Shown: positions 15,008 through 24,094 of the stretch, piece after piece | How the letters are laid out: each line of letters begins with the position of its first letter | Position numbering within the stretch: position 1 is the first letter of the stretch | From: an alpha proteobacterium AAP38 | GTDB taxonomy: Bacteria > Pseudomonadota > Alphaproteobacteria > Azospirillales > Azospirillaceae | Direction: 5' to 3' | DNA: 47,963 nt | NCBI GenBank assembly: GCA_001296005.1 | Contig: LJHR01000031.1 | Span: 1-47,963, forward strand | Program-made: the position numbers and the translations under genes | Notes under the pieces: generated by a model | What the model was told of the DNA's origin: nothing | The model's input: the letters and a program-made list of their open reading frames with translations, nothing else | The model's database searches: none

Positions 15008-17173
15008 TCAGTAGCGGTATTTCAGGCCCAGCGACCAGGTACGCGGCGCGCCGTAATAGGCGAGCTGGTACCCCAGGCTGTCCGACAGGTCGAAACCGTG
15101 GCTGACATAGCGCTTGTCGGTGATATTGCGGACGCCGAAGGTGGCGGTCCACTGCTCGTCCATGGTCTGGAACGCCACCTGGGCATTCAGCAGGGCGTGG
15201 CCGGACTGGGCCAGGACCTCGCTGCTGCTGACCGTGGGATAGGTCTTGGAGCGGTAGGAGAGATCGCCATCAACGATCACCCGGCCGGCATCGCCCACTT
15301 CCCGCTGCCAGTTGGCGCCGAAGCGGAAGCTCCATTCCGGGGAATTGACGGGCGTGCGCAGGTGGGAAATATCGGTGCCGCCCGACCCCTTATATTCATC
15401 ATATTGCGCGTCCAGCCAGGCGGCGGTGGCCGACAGGGTCAGGTCCGCCGTCACCCGCGCATTCATTTCCAGCTCCAGCCCCTTGGTCGTGGCGGCACCA
15501 GCATTGGTGAACAGGGCGGCAAAGCCGCCCGTGCTGTCGGCCACGAAGGAGGAGAGCTGCAAATCCTTATAGTCATTATAGAAGCCGGCCAGATTAAGCG
15601 TCATGCGGCGGTCCAGCAGGCTGGATTTCAGGCCAACCTCATAAGACCACATGGTCTCTGGATCGTATGCCACGGCCTGGGCCGGGTTGTTGGACCGGCC
15701 ATCGAAGCCGCCGCTTTTGAATCCGCGCGCGGCACTGGCATAGGCCATGATATCGTCGCTGACCTTGTAATCCAGGCCCAGCTTGGGCGACAGCGAGGAC
15801 CAGTTATCGCCCGTCTTCACATCCGTGATCCGCAGGCCGGTGCCCAGCGGGGGCGGCACGGGAGAAGTCGCCGCAAAGAATTCCTGGATACGGTCGAAGG
15901 ACTTCTTCTCATAGGTGTAGCGAAGGCCGGCGGTCAGGGACAGGGCGTCGGAGACGTGATAGCTGCCCTGACCATAGGCGGCATAGGAGCGGTTGGTCTG
16001 ATCATTCAGGGAGTTGGTGACCAGGCTGATGACGGGGCCGGCAAGCCCGCTTTCCGTCTCGTCATGTTCGCGGAAATAATAGAGGCCGAAGACGCCGTCG
16101 AACCGGTCACTCTTCACATTGGCCTGGAATTCCTGGCTGAACTGCTTCTGCGCCTCATCCACGAAGACGCCGAAAATGGCGGCAGCCGTGGCGTCCAGGT
16201 CCAGATGCGTCTCGTAATCCATGGTCCGGTAGGCGGTGATGGATTTCAAGGTGACGGCATCGCTGGCGTCCCAGCCGATATGGGCGGCGACGCCGCGCAC
16301 CGACAGCTTGTTCAACCCGTTGAAATCGGCATCGACCTTGAACGGGTCGGCATTGGGCGGGGTGCCGAAGACGGCGGTGGCGCGGGCCGGGGTCCGCGAC
16401 GTGTCGGGCCGGTCATCGGAACCATCGGCGGACAGGCTGATGGTCAGCCGGTCATTGGGCGTGGCCTTCAGGCCCAGACGCCAGGCGAAGGTCTCCTGAT
16501 CGCCATCATCCTTGCCGCCCACCGAGTTCTTCGCGTAGCCATCGCGCGACAGGTAGGCCACGGCGGCACTGCCGGCCAGTTTTTCAGGGATCAAGGGACC
16601 CCGGACGGAGGCCTTCACGTCGCGGCGGTCATAGTCGCCGATCGTGGCCTCGACACTGGCGGCGGTGCGGTCGTCGGGCTGTTTGGAGACGAATTTGACA
16701 GCGCCGCCAATGGTATTGCGGCCATAGAGCGTGCCCTGCGGACCGCGCAGCACCTCCACCCGTTCCGTGTCGAACACATCCAGGAAGGCGCCTTGGGCGC
16801 GGCCCAGATAGACATCGTCCAGATAGATGCCGACACCGGGGTCGGCAAAGGCCAAGCTGTCGATCTGCCCCACGCCGCGGATATAGACGACGGCGTTGGA
16901 GGCATCGCCCTCATGCAGGGTCAGGTTGGGCACGGCGGCCTGCAGGTCGCCCAGATCAGACGCGCCCAGTCGATCCAGCGCATCCGCCGACAGGGCGGTG
17001 ACGGCGACGGGCGCATCCTGCAGCCGTTCCGCCGACCGCCGGGCCGTCACCACAATTTCTTCCAGGGCCAACGTATCGCCCTGGCCCGTCTCCTGCGCCC
17101 AAACGGGCAGCACCGTGATGCCGGTCAGAAGACCCGCCATATAGGCGGCATTCCACGCGCTTGTCTTGGCCAT
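15008..17173 (-). CDS. TonB-dependent outer membrane receptor paired with an esterase
   Basis: A 721-residue receptor: signal peptide ending near residue 27 (LPVWA-QET), TonB-box-like LEEIVVTARR at about 37-46, plug domain with VVYIRGVG, GIYLDDVYLGR and the VEVLRGPQGTLYGRNTIGGAV block at about 126-146, then a barrel ending LGLKYRY. The sequence style (RSAERLQDAPVAVTAL) matches the large clade of receptors in sphingomonads and related alphaproteobacteria that often sit beside catabolic enzymes. The start at 17173 is chosen for AGGAAA four bases upstream; a start five codons earlier is possible. The downstream esterase suggests an ester-bearing substrate. Confidence 0.93.
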   Translation of the reverse strand: MAKTSAWNAAYMAGLLTGITVLPVWAQETGQGDTLALEEIVVTARRSAERLQDAPVAVTALSADALDRLGASDLGDLQAAVPNLTLHEGDASNAVVYIRGVGQIDSLAFADPGVGIYLDDVYLGRAQGAFLDVFDTERVEVLRGPQGTLYGRNTIGGAVKFVSKQPDDRTAASVEATIGDYDRRDVKASVRGPLIPEKLAGSAAVAYLSRDGYAKNSVGGKDDGDQETFAWRLGLKATPNDRLTISLSADGSDDRPDTSRTPARATAVFGTPPNADPFKVDADFNGLNKLSVRGVAAHIGWDASDAVTLKSITAYRTMDYETHLDLDATAAAIFGVFVDEAQKQFSQEFQANVKSDRFDGVFGLYYFREHDETESGLAGPVISLVTNSLNDQTNRSYAAYGQGSYHVSDALSLTAGLRYTYEKKSFDRIQEFFAATSPVPPPLGTGLRITDVKTGDNWSSLSPKLGLDYKVSDDIMAYASAARGFKSGGFDGRSNNPAQAVAYDPETMWSYEVGLKSSLLDRRMTLNLAGFYNDYKDLQLSSFVADSTGGFAALFTNAGAATTKGLELEMNARVTADLTLSATAAWLDAQYDEYKGSGGTDISHLRTPVNSPEWSFRFGANWQREVGDAGRVIVDGDLSYRSKTYPTVSSSEVLAQSGHALLNAQVAFQTMDEQWTATFGVRNITDKRYVSHGFDLSDSLGYQLAYYGAPRTWSLGLKYRY

Positions 17174-17303
17174 GTTTCCTGTCCCCATTCACGCGGCGGT
17201 CAGATGCCGCCGTTGAGGCCAGCATGGCCCGTGCCGGGGACAGGATATAGCGAAGAGACAGCGGACAAGATTGCCGCAGATTTTGCGGGTATCTGGCGGC
17301 GAC

Positions 17304-19058
17304 CTATCCCAGGCTGGCGCGATAGGCCCGCCAGCCCCCGAATTCGGTGATGTCGGTGGCACCGGCCAGGGCGTGGCTTTCGCACAGGAAACAGGTGACC
17401 TGACGGCCATCATCCAGCGTCACCTTGCCCACGCCCAGCGGGGCGGGGATGCGGGCGACGAATTGGCCGAAGGCGGCGGGCGGCAGGGCCCATTCCTCTG
17501 CCACGATGCCCGGCCCTGCAAAGCCCGGCTCGCGAACCAGACCGGGCTTCGGCGGGACCGTCCCGGCCAGGGCATAGAAGCGGTAATCCGGCGCGGTGCG
17601 GACATCGCCCAGCTTGATCCCGCCGACGCTGGTCAGCTCCTGGTTCAGCGGCATGCCTGACAGATGGGCACCGACCACCACGATAGGCAGCCAGTCGGCG
17701 GGTGCGGTCGGCATGATCTCTCCCTTGCCATGCAGGCGGCTGGCCAACACGGCCAAGCCGTGATCGGTGAAGGCAGGCCCGATCAGCGTGACGCCAAAGG
17801 GCAGGCCATTGGGGCGGAACCCGGCGGGCACGGCCACGGCGGCACAGTCCAGCAGGTTCACGAAGTTGGTGTAGAGGCCCAGATTGCTGTTCAGACGCAC
17901 GGGATCGGCCAGCATGTCTGCCACCGAATAGATTGTCGGCGTGGTGGGCAGCAGCAGCAGGTCCAGATCGGACCAGATACGGGCGATTTCCTGGGTATAG
18001 AAGGCCAGTGAATATTGGCCGACAAAGGCCTCTACCGCTGTCTTGCCCTCCGCCCCGGCGATGATGGCGCGCACGGTGGGGTCCATGGCATCGGCCTGAC
18101 CCTCAAAAAACTCCTCAATCGCGGCCAGCCGCTCGGCCACCCAGGGGCCGCCATAAAGCAGATGAGCGCATTCGCGCAGCGGCTTGTAATCAAACGGCAC
18201 CGCCGTGCCGCCCAGGGACATCAGCCGTTCCACCGAGGCGTCATACAGCGCCTCTGCCGCATCATCCCCCAAAAACGCCTTCTCTGTCCCCGTCAGCACC
18301 CCAAAGCGGAAGCCGGACAGGCGCAGGGGCCGGGTCTGGGGTGGCCGTGAGAAGGGGTCGGACGCATCAAACCCTTCCGCGACCCGGCGGACCAGATCAC
18401 CATCGGCAACATCATGGCTCAGCACCGTGATACAATCCTGCGAGCGGCAGGCGGGCACCAGGCCAGAGGTGGAGAGCAGGCCCTTGCTGGGCTTGATCCC
18501 CACCAGATCATTGAAGGCGGCAGGCACCCGGCCCGATCCCGCCGTGTCGGTGCCCAGCGCGAAGGCCACCTGCCCGTGCGCCACCACTACCGCCGACCCG
18601 GAACTGGACCCGCCAGAGATATAGTCGCTGTTGAACACACAGCGCGGGGCCCCATAGGGGCTGCGCGTGCCGTTCAGCCCTGTGGCGAACTGGTCCAGGT
18701 TGGTCTTGCCCACCAGAATGGCCCCGGCGGCGCGCAGCCTGGCCACCACCGTACTGTCGGATGCGGGCGTGAAGGCAAAGACAGGGCAGGCGGCGGTGGT
18801 GAGCAGGCCGACGGCGTCGATGTTATCTTTCGCGGCGAAGGGGATACCCCAGAGCGGCTTTGACGGATCGTATCCACCCGCCGTCAGCGCCGCTGCCTCG
18901 GCGCGCAACTGATCGGCGGGCACCGTGTTGATCCAGGCGGCGGGGTCGGGGTTGGCGGCCAGACGTGCCAGCACCGCCTCTATCACCGCCACCGGGTTGC
19001 TGGCCCCGCTGCGATAAAGCTCGGTCAGGGCCTGGATGGTCAGTTTTTCGGGTAGCAT
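17304..19058 (-). CDS. atzF: Allophanate hydrolase, last enzyme of the guanidine operon
   Basis: Hydrolyses allophanate to two ammonia and two CO2. The N-terminal amidase-signature domain carries the Ser-cisSer-Lys triad: Lys77 in PFAAKDNID, the serine cluster GGSSSGSA (149-156) and the nucleophile Ser175 in GTDTAGSGRVPA. A smaller C-terminal domain (from about residue 470) is the allophanate hydrolase C-domain. The 584-residue length is normal for AtzF. Its start overlaps the carboxylase stop (TGATG), so it is translationally coupled as the last gene of the operon. In the guanidine pathway the allophanate comes from carboxyguanidine deimination rather than from urea carboxylation. Confidence 0.95.
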   Translation of the reverse strand: MLPEKLTIQALTELYRSGASNPVAVIEAVLARLAANPDPAAWINTVPADQLRAEAAALTAGGYDPSKPLWGIPFAAKDNIDAVGLLTTAACPVFAFTPASDSTVVARLRAAGAILVGKTNLDQFATGLNGTRSPYGAPRCVFNSDYISGGSSSGSAVVVAHGQVAFALGTDTAGSGRVPAAFNDLVGIKPSKGLLSTSGLVPACRSQDCITVLSHDVADGDLVRRVAEGFDASDPFSRPPQTRPLRLSGFRFGVLTGTEKAFLGDDAAEALYDASVERLMSLGGTAVPFDYKPLRECAHLLYGGPWVAERLAAIEEFFEGQADAMDPTVRAIIAGAEGKTAVEAFVGQYSLAFYTQEIARIWSDLDLLLLPTTPTIYSVADMLADPVRLNSNLGLYTNFVNLLDCAAVAVPAGFRPNGLPFGVTLIGPAFTDHGLAVLASRLHGKGEIMPTAPADWLPIVVVGAHLSGMPLNQELTSVGGIKLGDVRTAPDYRFYALAGTVPPKPGLVREPGFAGPGIVAEEWALPPAAFGQFVARIPAPLGVGKVTLDDGRQVTCFLCESHALAGATDITEFGGWRAYRASLG

Positions 19059-22000
19059 CAGACAATATCCTCCAGGATGGCGACGGTCTGTCCGGCATTG
19101 ACGGTACGGCCCGGCTTCACGGTGATTTCCCGCACCCGGCCCGCACTGGCGGCCTTGACCTCCATCTCCATCTTCATGCTTTCCAGGATCAGGATGGTGT
19201 CACCGGCGGCCACCACCTGGCCCGGCTCCACCATCACCTTCCACACATTGCCCGTTACACCCGTTTCGACACCGGAACAACCATCGGGCATGCTGGTATT
19301 GTCGGCCACCGGGCCGCCATCGTCGCTGACGAAACTGTCCAGGCCACGAGCCTTCCAATCTTCCCGCTCGGCCTCGAACGCCGCCTGCTGGCGGGTTTTG
19401 AAGGCGTCGATGCTGGCGGCATTCTCAGCCTGAAAGCCCAGGTGCGCGGCATAATCCAGGGTGGTTTCCTCGATCCGCACCGGATATCGGCCATGGGGGA
19501 AGGCCTCGCGCGCTTCCGCCAATTCCTGTTCCGTTACGGGGAAGAAACGAATTTGGTCAAAGAAGCGCAGCAGCCAGGGGCTACCCTGCTGGAAAGGCGG
19601 AGTGTTGCGCCAGGAATTCCACACTTGAATGGTGCGGCCAAACAATTGGTATCCGCCCGGCCCCTCCATACCATAGATGCACATATAGGCTCCGCCGATG
19701 CCCACGGCATTTTCCGGGGTCCAGGTGCGGGCGGGATTATATTTGGTGGTCACCAGCCGGTGGCGCGGGTCCAGCGGCGTGGCTACCGGCGCGCCCAGAT
19801 AGACGTCACCCAATCCATAGACAAGGTAGGAGGCGTCGAAGACAATGCGCTTCACATCCTCCTGGTTGTCCAACCCATTGATACGGCGGATAAACTCGAT
19901 ATTGTCCGGGCACCAGGGGGCGTCGGCCCGCACCAGTTCCTGATACTTGGTCATGGCCAGCCGGACCTGGGGATCGTTCCAGGATAGGGGCAGATGCACG
20001 ATGCGGCTGGGCACCTTGGCCTGTTCGATGCTGCCCAGGCCCGCCTCGATCTCCGCCAGCACACCCAACAGCTTGGATAGCTTTAACGTTCCGCTATCGT
20101 AATGAACCTGGAGAGAGCGGATGCCCGGTGTCAGGTCGATGATGCCGGGTAGGGCGCGGGCGCGGAGCGCCGTGACCAGCAGATGCACGCGCAGCCGCAG
20201 GCCCAGATCCAGCGCCATCGGCCCGTATTCGACCAACAGATAATCATCCCCCGCCCGGCGATAGACGACGGGCACCGGCCCGTCGATCCGCGACAGGATG
20301 GGGGAGGGGAGGGTGGCGTGGGTGATGATGGCGGGGGCGCTGGGCGTCACGGATACCGGCACAAACCGAACCTTATCGCCGGGCCGCAACTGCCCGACCT
20401 TCCACAGATCATCCTTGGTGACGACCACGGGGCAGACGAACCCGCCCAGACTGGGGCCATCGGGGCCAAGAATGATGGGCATGTCACCGGTAAAGTCCAC
20501 GGCCCCGATGGCATAGGCATTGTCATGGATGTTGGAAGGGTGCAGCCCCGCCTCCCCCCCATCCGCCCGCGCCCATTTCGGGCGGGGGCCGATCAGGCGC
20601 ACGCCGGTGCGGGCGGAATTGAAATGCACCTCATAGGTCGCGGCAAACAGGTCGGCGATGTCGTCTTCCTGAAAAAAGTCAGGCGCGCCGTGCGGTCCAT
20701 AATGGACGGACAATTGCCAATCGTTGGACAGAACGGGCAGAGCAGGCACTTCCGCCGGACCCACCGGCAGCCCCGCCAGCGTCAGCGTGTCACCCGCCTT
20801 CAGGCAACCGGTGGCGTGACCGCCAAAGCGGCCGAGCGCGAAGGTGGCCTTGGAGCCCAGATATGTCGGCGCATCAAAGCCACCGGCCACGGCCAGATAG
20901 GTACGCTGTCCCGCCCCCTGGATGCGGCCCAGCGCCAGGGTCTGCCCGGCCTTGACGGTGACCGGCGTGCCGTGGGCTACGGGCGCACCGTCCAGGGTGG
21001 TCGCCATCACCGCACCCGTCAGAGCGATGGTGGCATCGGTATTGAAGCGCATGGTGGGCCCGGTCAGGGTGCATTCCAGTGCTGCCGTGCCGTCTGCATT
21101 GCCCAGCAGCCGGTTGGCCAGACGGAAGGATTTATCATCCATCGGCCCCGACGGCGGCACCCCCACATCCCAATAGCCCAGCCGCCCCGGCCAATCCTGG
21201 ATGGAGGTCTGGGCACCGGGGGCCAGCACCTCAATCGTGGCCGGGGTGAAGGCGAAATCCTTCAGCACCGATGTGGCGACCTTCCCCTGGCGGAACACAT
21301 CCGACCCGATGATGGCGGCCAGATAGGACAGGTTGGTTTCAATCCCCGCCACGCGGCTGGCGGCCAGGGCGGCTGACAGCTTGTCAATCGCCGCATCACG
21401 CGTATCCGCATGCACGATCAGCTTGGCCAGCATCGGGTCGTAATTGGCCGTCACCTCCGTGCCGGTCGCCATCCAGCCATCGACACGGATGTCGGTGGGG
21501 AAGGTCACCTCTGTCAACAGACCGGTGGACGGGCGGAAATCGGCGGCGGCATTTTCGGCATAAAGCCGGACCTCAATCGCGGCCCCATGCGGGATCAGGC
21601 TTTCCTGGGAGGGCAGGGTGAAATCACCGGCGGCCTGCCGCACCATCCATTCCACCAGATCGACGCCGAACACGGCCTCTGTCACCGGATGTTCGACCTG
21701 CAGCCGGGTATTCACCTCCAGGAAATAGACCCGGGCGCGGGCCACGTCATAGATGAACTCAACCGTGCCAGCGGATGCGTACTTGACTGACTGGCCCAGG
21801 GCGATGGCGGCATCGCGCAGGTGCAGGCGCACCGGATCAGGCAGGCCGGGGGCGGGCGTTTCTTCCACCACCTTCTGGTTACGGCGTTGCAGGGAGCAGT
21901 CGCGCTCTCCCAGCGCCACGACACCGCCCTTTCCATCGCCGAAAATCTGCACCTCGACATGCCGCGCCTCGGCCACGAACCGTTCAAGATAGACGCGCGC

Positions 22001-22579
22001 ATCGCCAAAGCTGCTGGTGGCCATGCGCTGTACGGCGGCGAATTTGGCGGCCAGCTCCTCGGCGGAATGGCAAAGCTGCATGCCGATGCCACCGCCGCCT
22101 GCGGTACTTTTCAGCATGACGGGGAAGCCGATTTCGGCGGCCGCCACCTGCGCCTGTTCCACGCTGTCCAGAATGTCGGTGCCGGGCAGCAGCGGTACGC
22201 CCGCCGCCTTGGCCAGGGCGCGGGCCGTGTGCTTCAGGCCGAAACCTTGCAGATGTTCCACACGCGGGCCGATGAAGGTGATGCCCGCTTCATTCAGCCG
22301 TTCCACGAACCGGGCATTTTCCGACAGGAAGCCATAGCCGGGGTGGACGGCCTGCGCCCCCGTCGCCTTGCAGGCGGCGATGACGGCATCAATATCCAGA
22401 TAGGATTGTTTGGCAGGCGAGGGACCGATATGTACGGCCTCGTCCGCCGACAGGACCGGCAGGATGAAACGGTCGGCGTCGGAATAGACGGCGACAGAGG
22501 CAATACCCATGCGCCGCAGGGTTTTGACCACCCGTGCGCAGATCTCGCCACGATTGGCGATCAGGACCTTGGTGAACAT
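19058..22579 (-). CDS. Guanidine carboxylase (urea carboxylase family)
   Basis: A 1173-residue single-chain biotin enzyme. An N-terminal biotin carboxylase (about 1-450; KVLIANRGEICARV, STAGGGGIGMQ glycine loop, EVNTRLQVEHPVTE) is followed by the KipI/KipA-like carboxyltransferase region (about 480-1050) and a C-terminal biotinyl domain with ESMKMEME, biotinylated lysine Lys1136. Generic annotation would be urea carboxylase. The guanidine-I riboswitch and the two DUF1989 partners make guanidine the likely substrate, giving carboxyguanidine; this follows published reassignment of riboswitch-linked members. The discriminating active-site residue was not assigned here. ATG 22579 has AGGGG six bases upstream; an in-frame GTG at 22582 is less likely. 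Confidence 0.93.
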   Translation of the reverse strand: MFTKVLIANRGEICARVVKTLRRMGIASVAVYSDADRFILPVLSADEAVHIGPSPAKQSYLDIDAVIAACKATGAQAVHPGYGFLSENARFVERLNEAGITFIGPRVEHLQGFGLKHTARALAKAAGVPLLPGTDILDSVEQAQVAAAEIGFPVMLKSTAGGGGIGMQLCHSAEELAAKFAAVQRMATSSFGDARVYLERFVAEARHVEVQIFGDGKGGVVALGERDCSLQRRNQKVVEETPAPGLPDPVRLHLRDAAIALGQSVKYASAGTVEFIYDVARARVYFLEVNTRLQVEHPVTEAVFGVDLVEWMVRQAAGDFTLPSQESLIPHGAAIEVRLYAENAAADFRPSTGLLTEVTFPTDIRVDGWMATGTEVTANYDPMLAKLIVHADTRDAAIDKLSAALAASRVAGIETNLSYLAAIIGSDVFRQGKVATSVLKDFAFTPATIEVLAPGAQTSIQDWPGRLGYWDVGVPPSGPMDDKSFRLANRLLGNADGTAALECTLTGPTMRFNTDATIALTGAVMATTLDGAPVAHGTPVTVKAGQTLALGRIQGAGQRTYLAVAGGFDAPTYLGSKATFALGRFGGHATGCLKAGDTLTLAGLPVGPAEVPALPVLSNDWQLSVHYGPHGAPDFFQEDDIADLFAATYEVHFNSARTGVRLIGPRPKWARADGGEAGLHPSNIHDNAYAIGAVDFTGDMPIILGPDGPSLGGFVCPVVVTKDDLWKVGQLRPGDKVRFVPVSVTPSAPAIITHATLPSPILSRIDGPVPVVYRRAGDDYLLVEYGPMALDLGLRLRVHLLVTALRARALPGIIDLTPGIRSLQVHYDSGTLKLSKLLGVLAEIEAGLGSIEQAKVPSRIVHLPLSWNDPQVRLAMTKYQELVRADAPWCPDNIEFIRRINGLDNQEDVKRIVFDASYLVYGLGDVYLGAPVATPLDPRHRLVTTKYNPARTWTPENAVGIGGAYMCIYGMEGPGGYQLFGRTIQVWNSWRNTPPFQQGSPWLLRFFDQIRFFPVTEQELAEAREAFPHGRYPVRIEETTLDYAAHLGFQAENAASIDAFKTRQQAAFEAEREDWKARGLDSFVSDDGGPVADNTSMPDGCSGVETGVTGNVWKVMVEPGQVVAAGDTILILESMKMEMEVKAASAGRVREITVKPGRTVNAGQTVAILEDIV

Positions 22580-22597
22580 CACATATCCCCTTTGGCG

Positions 22598-23248
22598 TCA
22601 GGCAGCCCAGACCAGCACCCGGATGGGCGTGGGGTCGAAACCGTTGCAGGGATTGTTCACCTGGGGACAGTTGGAGATGACGCAGAGCAAATCCTGATGC
22701 GCCACCATTTCCACATAATCCCCGCCCGATGACACGCCATCGGCAATGGCCAGCGTGCCGTCGGCGTCTATGGGCACATTCATGAAGAAATTGATGTTGG
22801 GCACGATATCGCGCTTGCCCATGCCATGGCGCGACACGGCAATCAGGAAGTTTTCCCGACAGGCATGCATGTATTTGGTCTGATGACCAAAGCGCACAGT
22901 GTTGCTTTCGCAACTACACGCCCCGGCGGATGTATCATGGCTGCCGCTGGTATCGGCTATGACGGTGGCCAACGGGTTGCCCCGGTTGGAATAAAGCACC
23001 GAGCCCGGCCCGATATAGGGCGTGCCCTGGGCCAGCACCGTATCCTGGGCGCTATAACGCTCTGTATGGTCGGACAAGCTATAGAACAGGGTGTCGACCG
23101 CCTGACAGCCTTCGCTGTCGATGATGCGGAAGACCTGGCCCTTGCGCACGATGCCGGACCAGGGATGTTCCGCCGGGATCACCTCGTCATGGATGGCGGT
23201 GGCCATGTCGCGGTTGGACAGGACGGGGGTGAATGTGCTGTTGCTCAT
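22598..23248 (-). CDS. DUF1989 protein, carboxyguanidine deiminase subunit (urea carboxylase-associated protein 2 type)
   Basis: A 216-residue member of the DUF1989 family, historically named urea carboxylase-associated protein. Established work assigns the paired DUF1989 proteins of guanidine operons to a heteromeric carboxyguanidine deiminase that converts carboxyguanidine to allophanate and ammonia. The likely metal/active-site region is intact: His104-Asp105 in SGSHDT followed by GACSCESN with Cys111 and Cys113, then KYMHACRENF. These cysteines are missing from the other DUF1989 copy, suggesting that this is the catalytic subunit. GAGGGAAAT precedes the start. Eighteen bases separate its stop from the carboxylase start. 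Confidence 0.9.
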   Translation of the reverse strand: MSNSTFTPVLSNRDMATAIHDEVIPAEHPWSGIVRKGQVFRIIDSEGCQAVDTLFYSLSDHTERYSAQDTVLAQGTPYIGPGSVLYSNRGNPLATVIADTSGSHDTSAGACSCESNTVRFGHQTKYMHACRENFLIAVSRHGMGKRDIVPNINFFMNVPIDADGTLAIADGVSSGGDYVEMVAHQDLLCVISNCPQVNNPCNGFDPTPIRVLVWAA

Positions 23249-23266
23249 GATATTTCCCTCCCCTGT

Positions 23267-24082
23267 TCAGGCGGACAGATAGGCATCAGTATTGACGAAA
23301 CCGCGCACAGCCTCTGCCGTGGCGGTGCGGCACAGATCATCCGTGGCGGGTGCGGGGGCCGTGTGGATGGTCAACGCTACTGGCGCCGGCTCAACCTTGG
23401 GGGCCAGCGGGTGGGGGGTATTGGAGATGGCCAGGATCAGATCCATTTCGGCGCGCAGCGACACGAAATCACCGGGCGTGACGGCGCTGGCATCAAAGGC
23501 GAAGGTGCCGTCCGCCGTGACGCTGGCGGGGGCGAAAAAGCTGATGCAGGGCGGGGTATCCCGCTGCGTCAGCCCATGTTTGCCAGCGGCCAGGATGAAA
23601 TTGTCCCGCGCGTTGCGGATACCGCTGTCGGGGCCATAGGTGCGGGTGACTGATGCCGGGGTGGACCCGCCGACCACCGTGTCATGCCGCCCGCAACTAT
23701 CCTCCACAATGGACAGCAGCACCCGGCCCATGTCGGAGAACAGGACCCGGCCTTTCCGCAGGTCCGTCGTCCACTGAATCTTAATCGTGTCGGCGTGGTT
23801 GTACCGTTCCGACGGGTCGGCCAGATTCCAGGCCAGCAGCGACACACCCGGTGTCGCGCCCGGATTGCTGATGCGCAGCACCTGCCCGCGCCGGATCACC
23901 CCGGTCCAGTACCAGCCACCGGGTAGGCTTTCGGACAGGATGATGCTGTCGGCGCTGGGTGGGGCCATGTCGCGCGGACTGGGCGGTGGCAGGACCAGCG
24001 GCGCATGGCCGGCACCGGCGGATTTCAGTTCCAGGTAACGGGCGCGGTTGGCGGCGATCTGTTCTGGGGTCTGGCGGGGCAT
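23267..24082 (-). CDS. DUF1989 protein, carboxyguanidine deiminase subunit (urea carboxylase-associated protein 1 type)
   Basis: A 271-residue DUF1989 protein, the longer partner. It begins with MPRQTPEQIAANRARYLELK, typical of the type 1 proteins, and has a proline-rich linker (about 28-42) before the DUF1989 core. The counterpart of the metal/active-site region reads GRHDTVVGGSTPAS (His133-Asp134): the His-Asp pair remains but the two cysteines of the partner are replaced by Gly/Ser/Thr. This is consistent with a non-catalytic or structural subunit of a heteromeric deiminase. GGAGGGAG precedes the start. It lies between the transporter genes and the second deiminase subunit. Confidence 0.9.
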   Translation of the reverse strand: MPRQTPEQIAANRARYLELKSAGAGHAPLVLPPPSPRDMAPPSADSIILSESLPGGWYWTGVIRRGQVLRISNPGATPGVSLLAWNLADPSERYNHADTIKIQWTTDLRKGRVLFSDMGRVLLSIVEDSCGRHDTVVGGSTPASVTRTYGPDSGIRNARDNFILAAGKHGLTQRDTPPCISFFAPASVTADGTFAFDASAVTPGDFVSLRAEMDLILAISNTPHPLAPKVEPAPVALTIHTAPAPATDDLCRTATAEAVRGFVNTDAYLSA

Positions 24083-24094
24083 GATGCTCCCTCC

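Noticed and set aside
14912-17350. An 812-codon open frame opposite the second TonB-dependent receptor
   Set aside because: Antisense shadow of a real gene with complete plug and barrel motifs; no recognisable protein.
19058-22579. Pyruvate or acetyl-CoA carboxylase identity for the 1173-residue biotin enzyme
   Set aside because: The central region is KipI/KipA-like, as in urea/guanidine carboxylases, and not a pyruvate or acyl-CoA carboxyltransferase.
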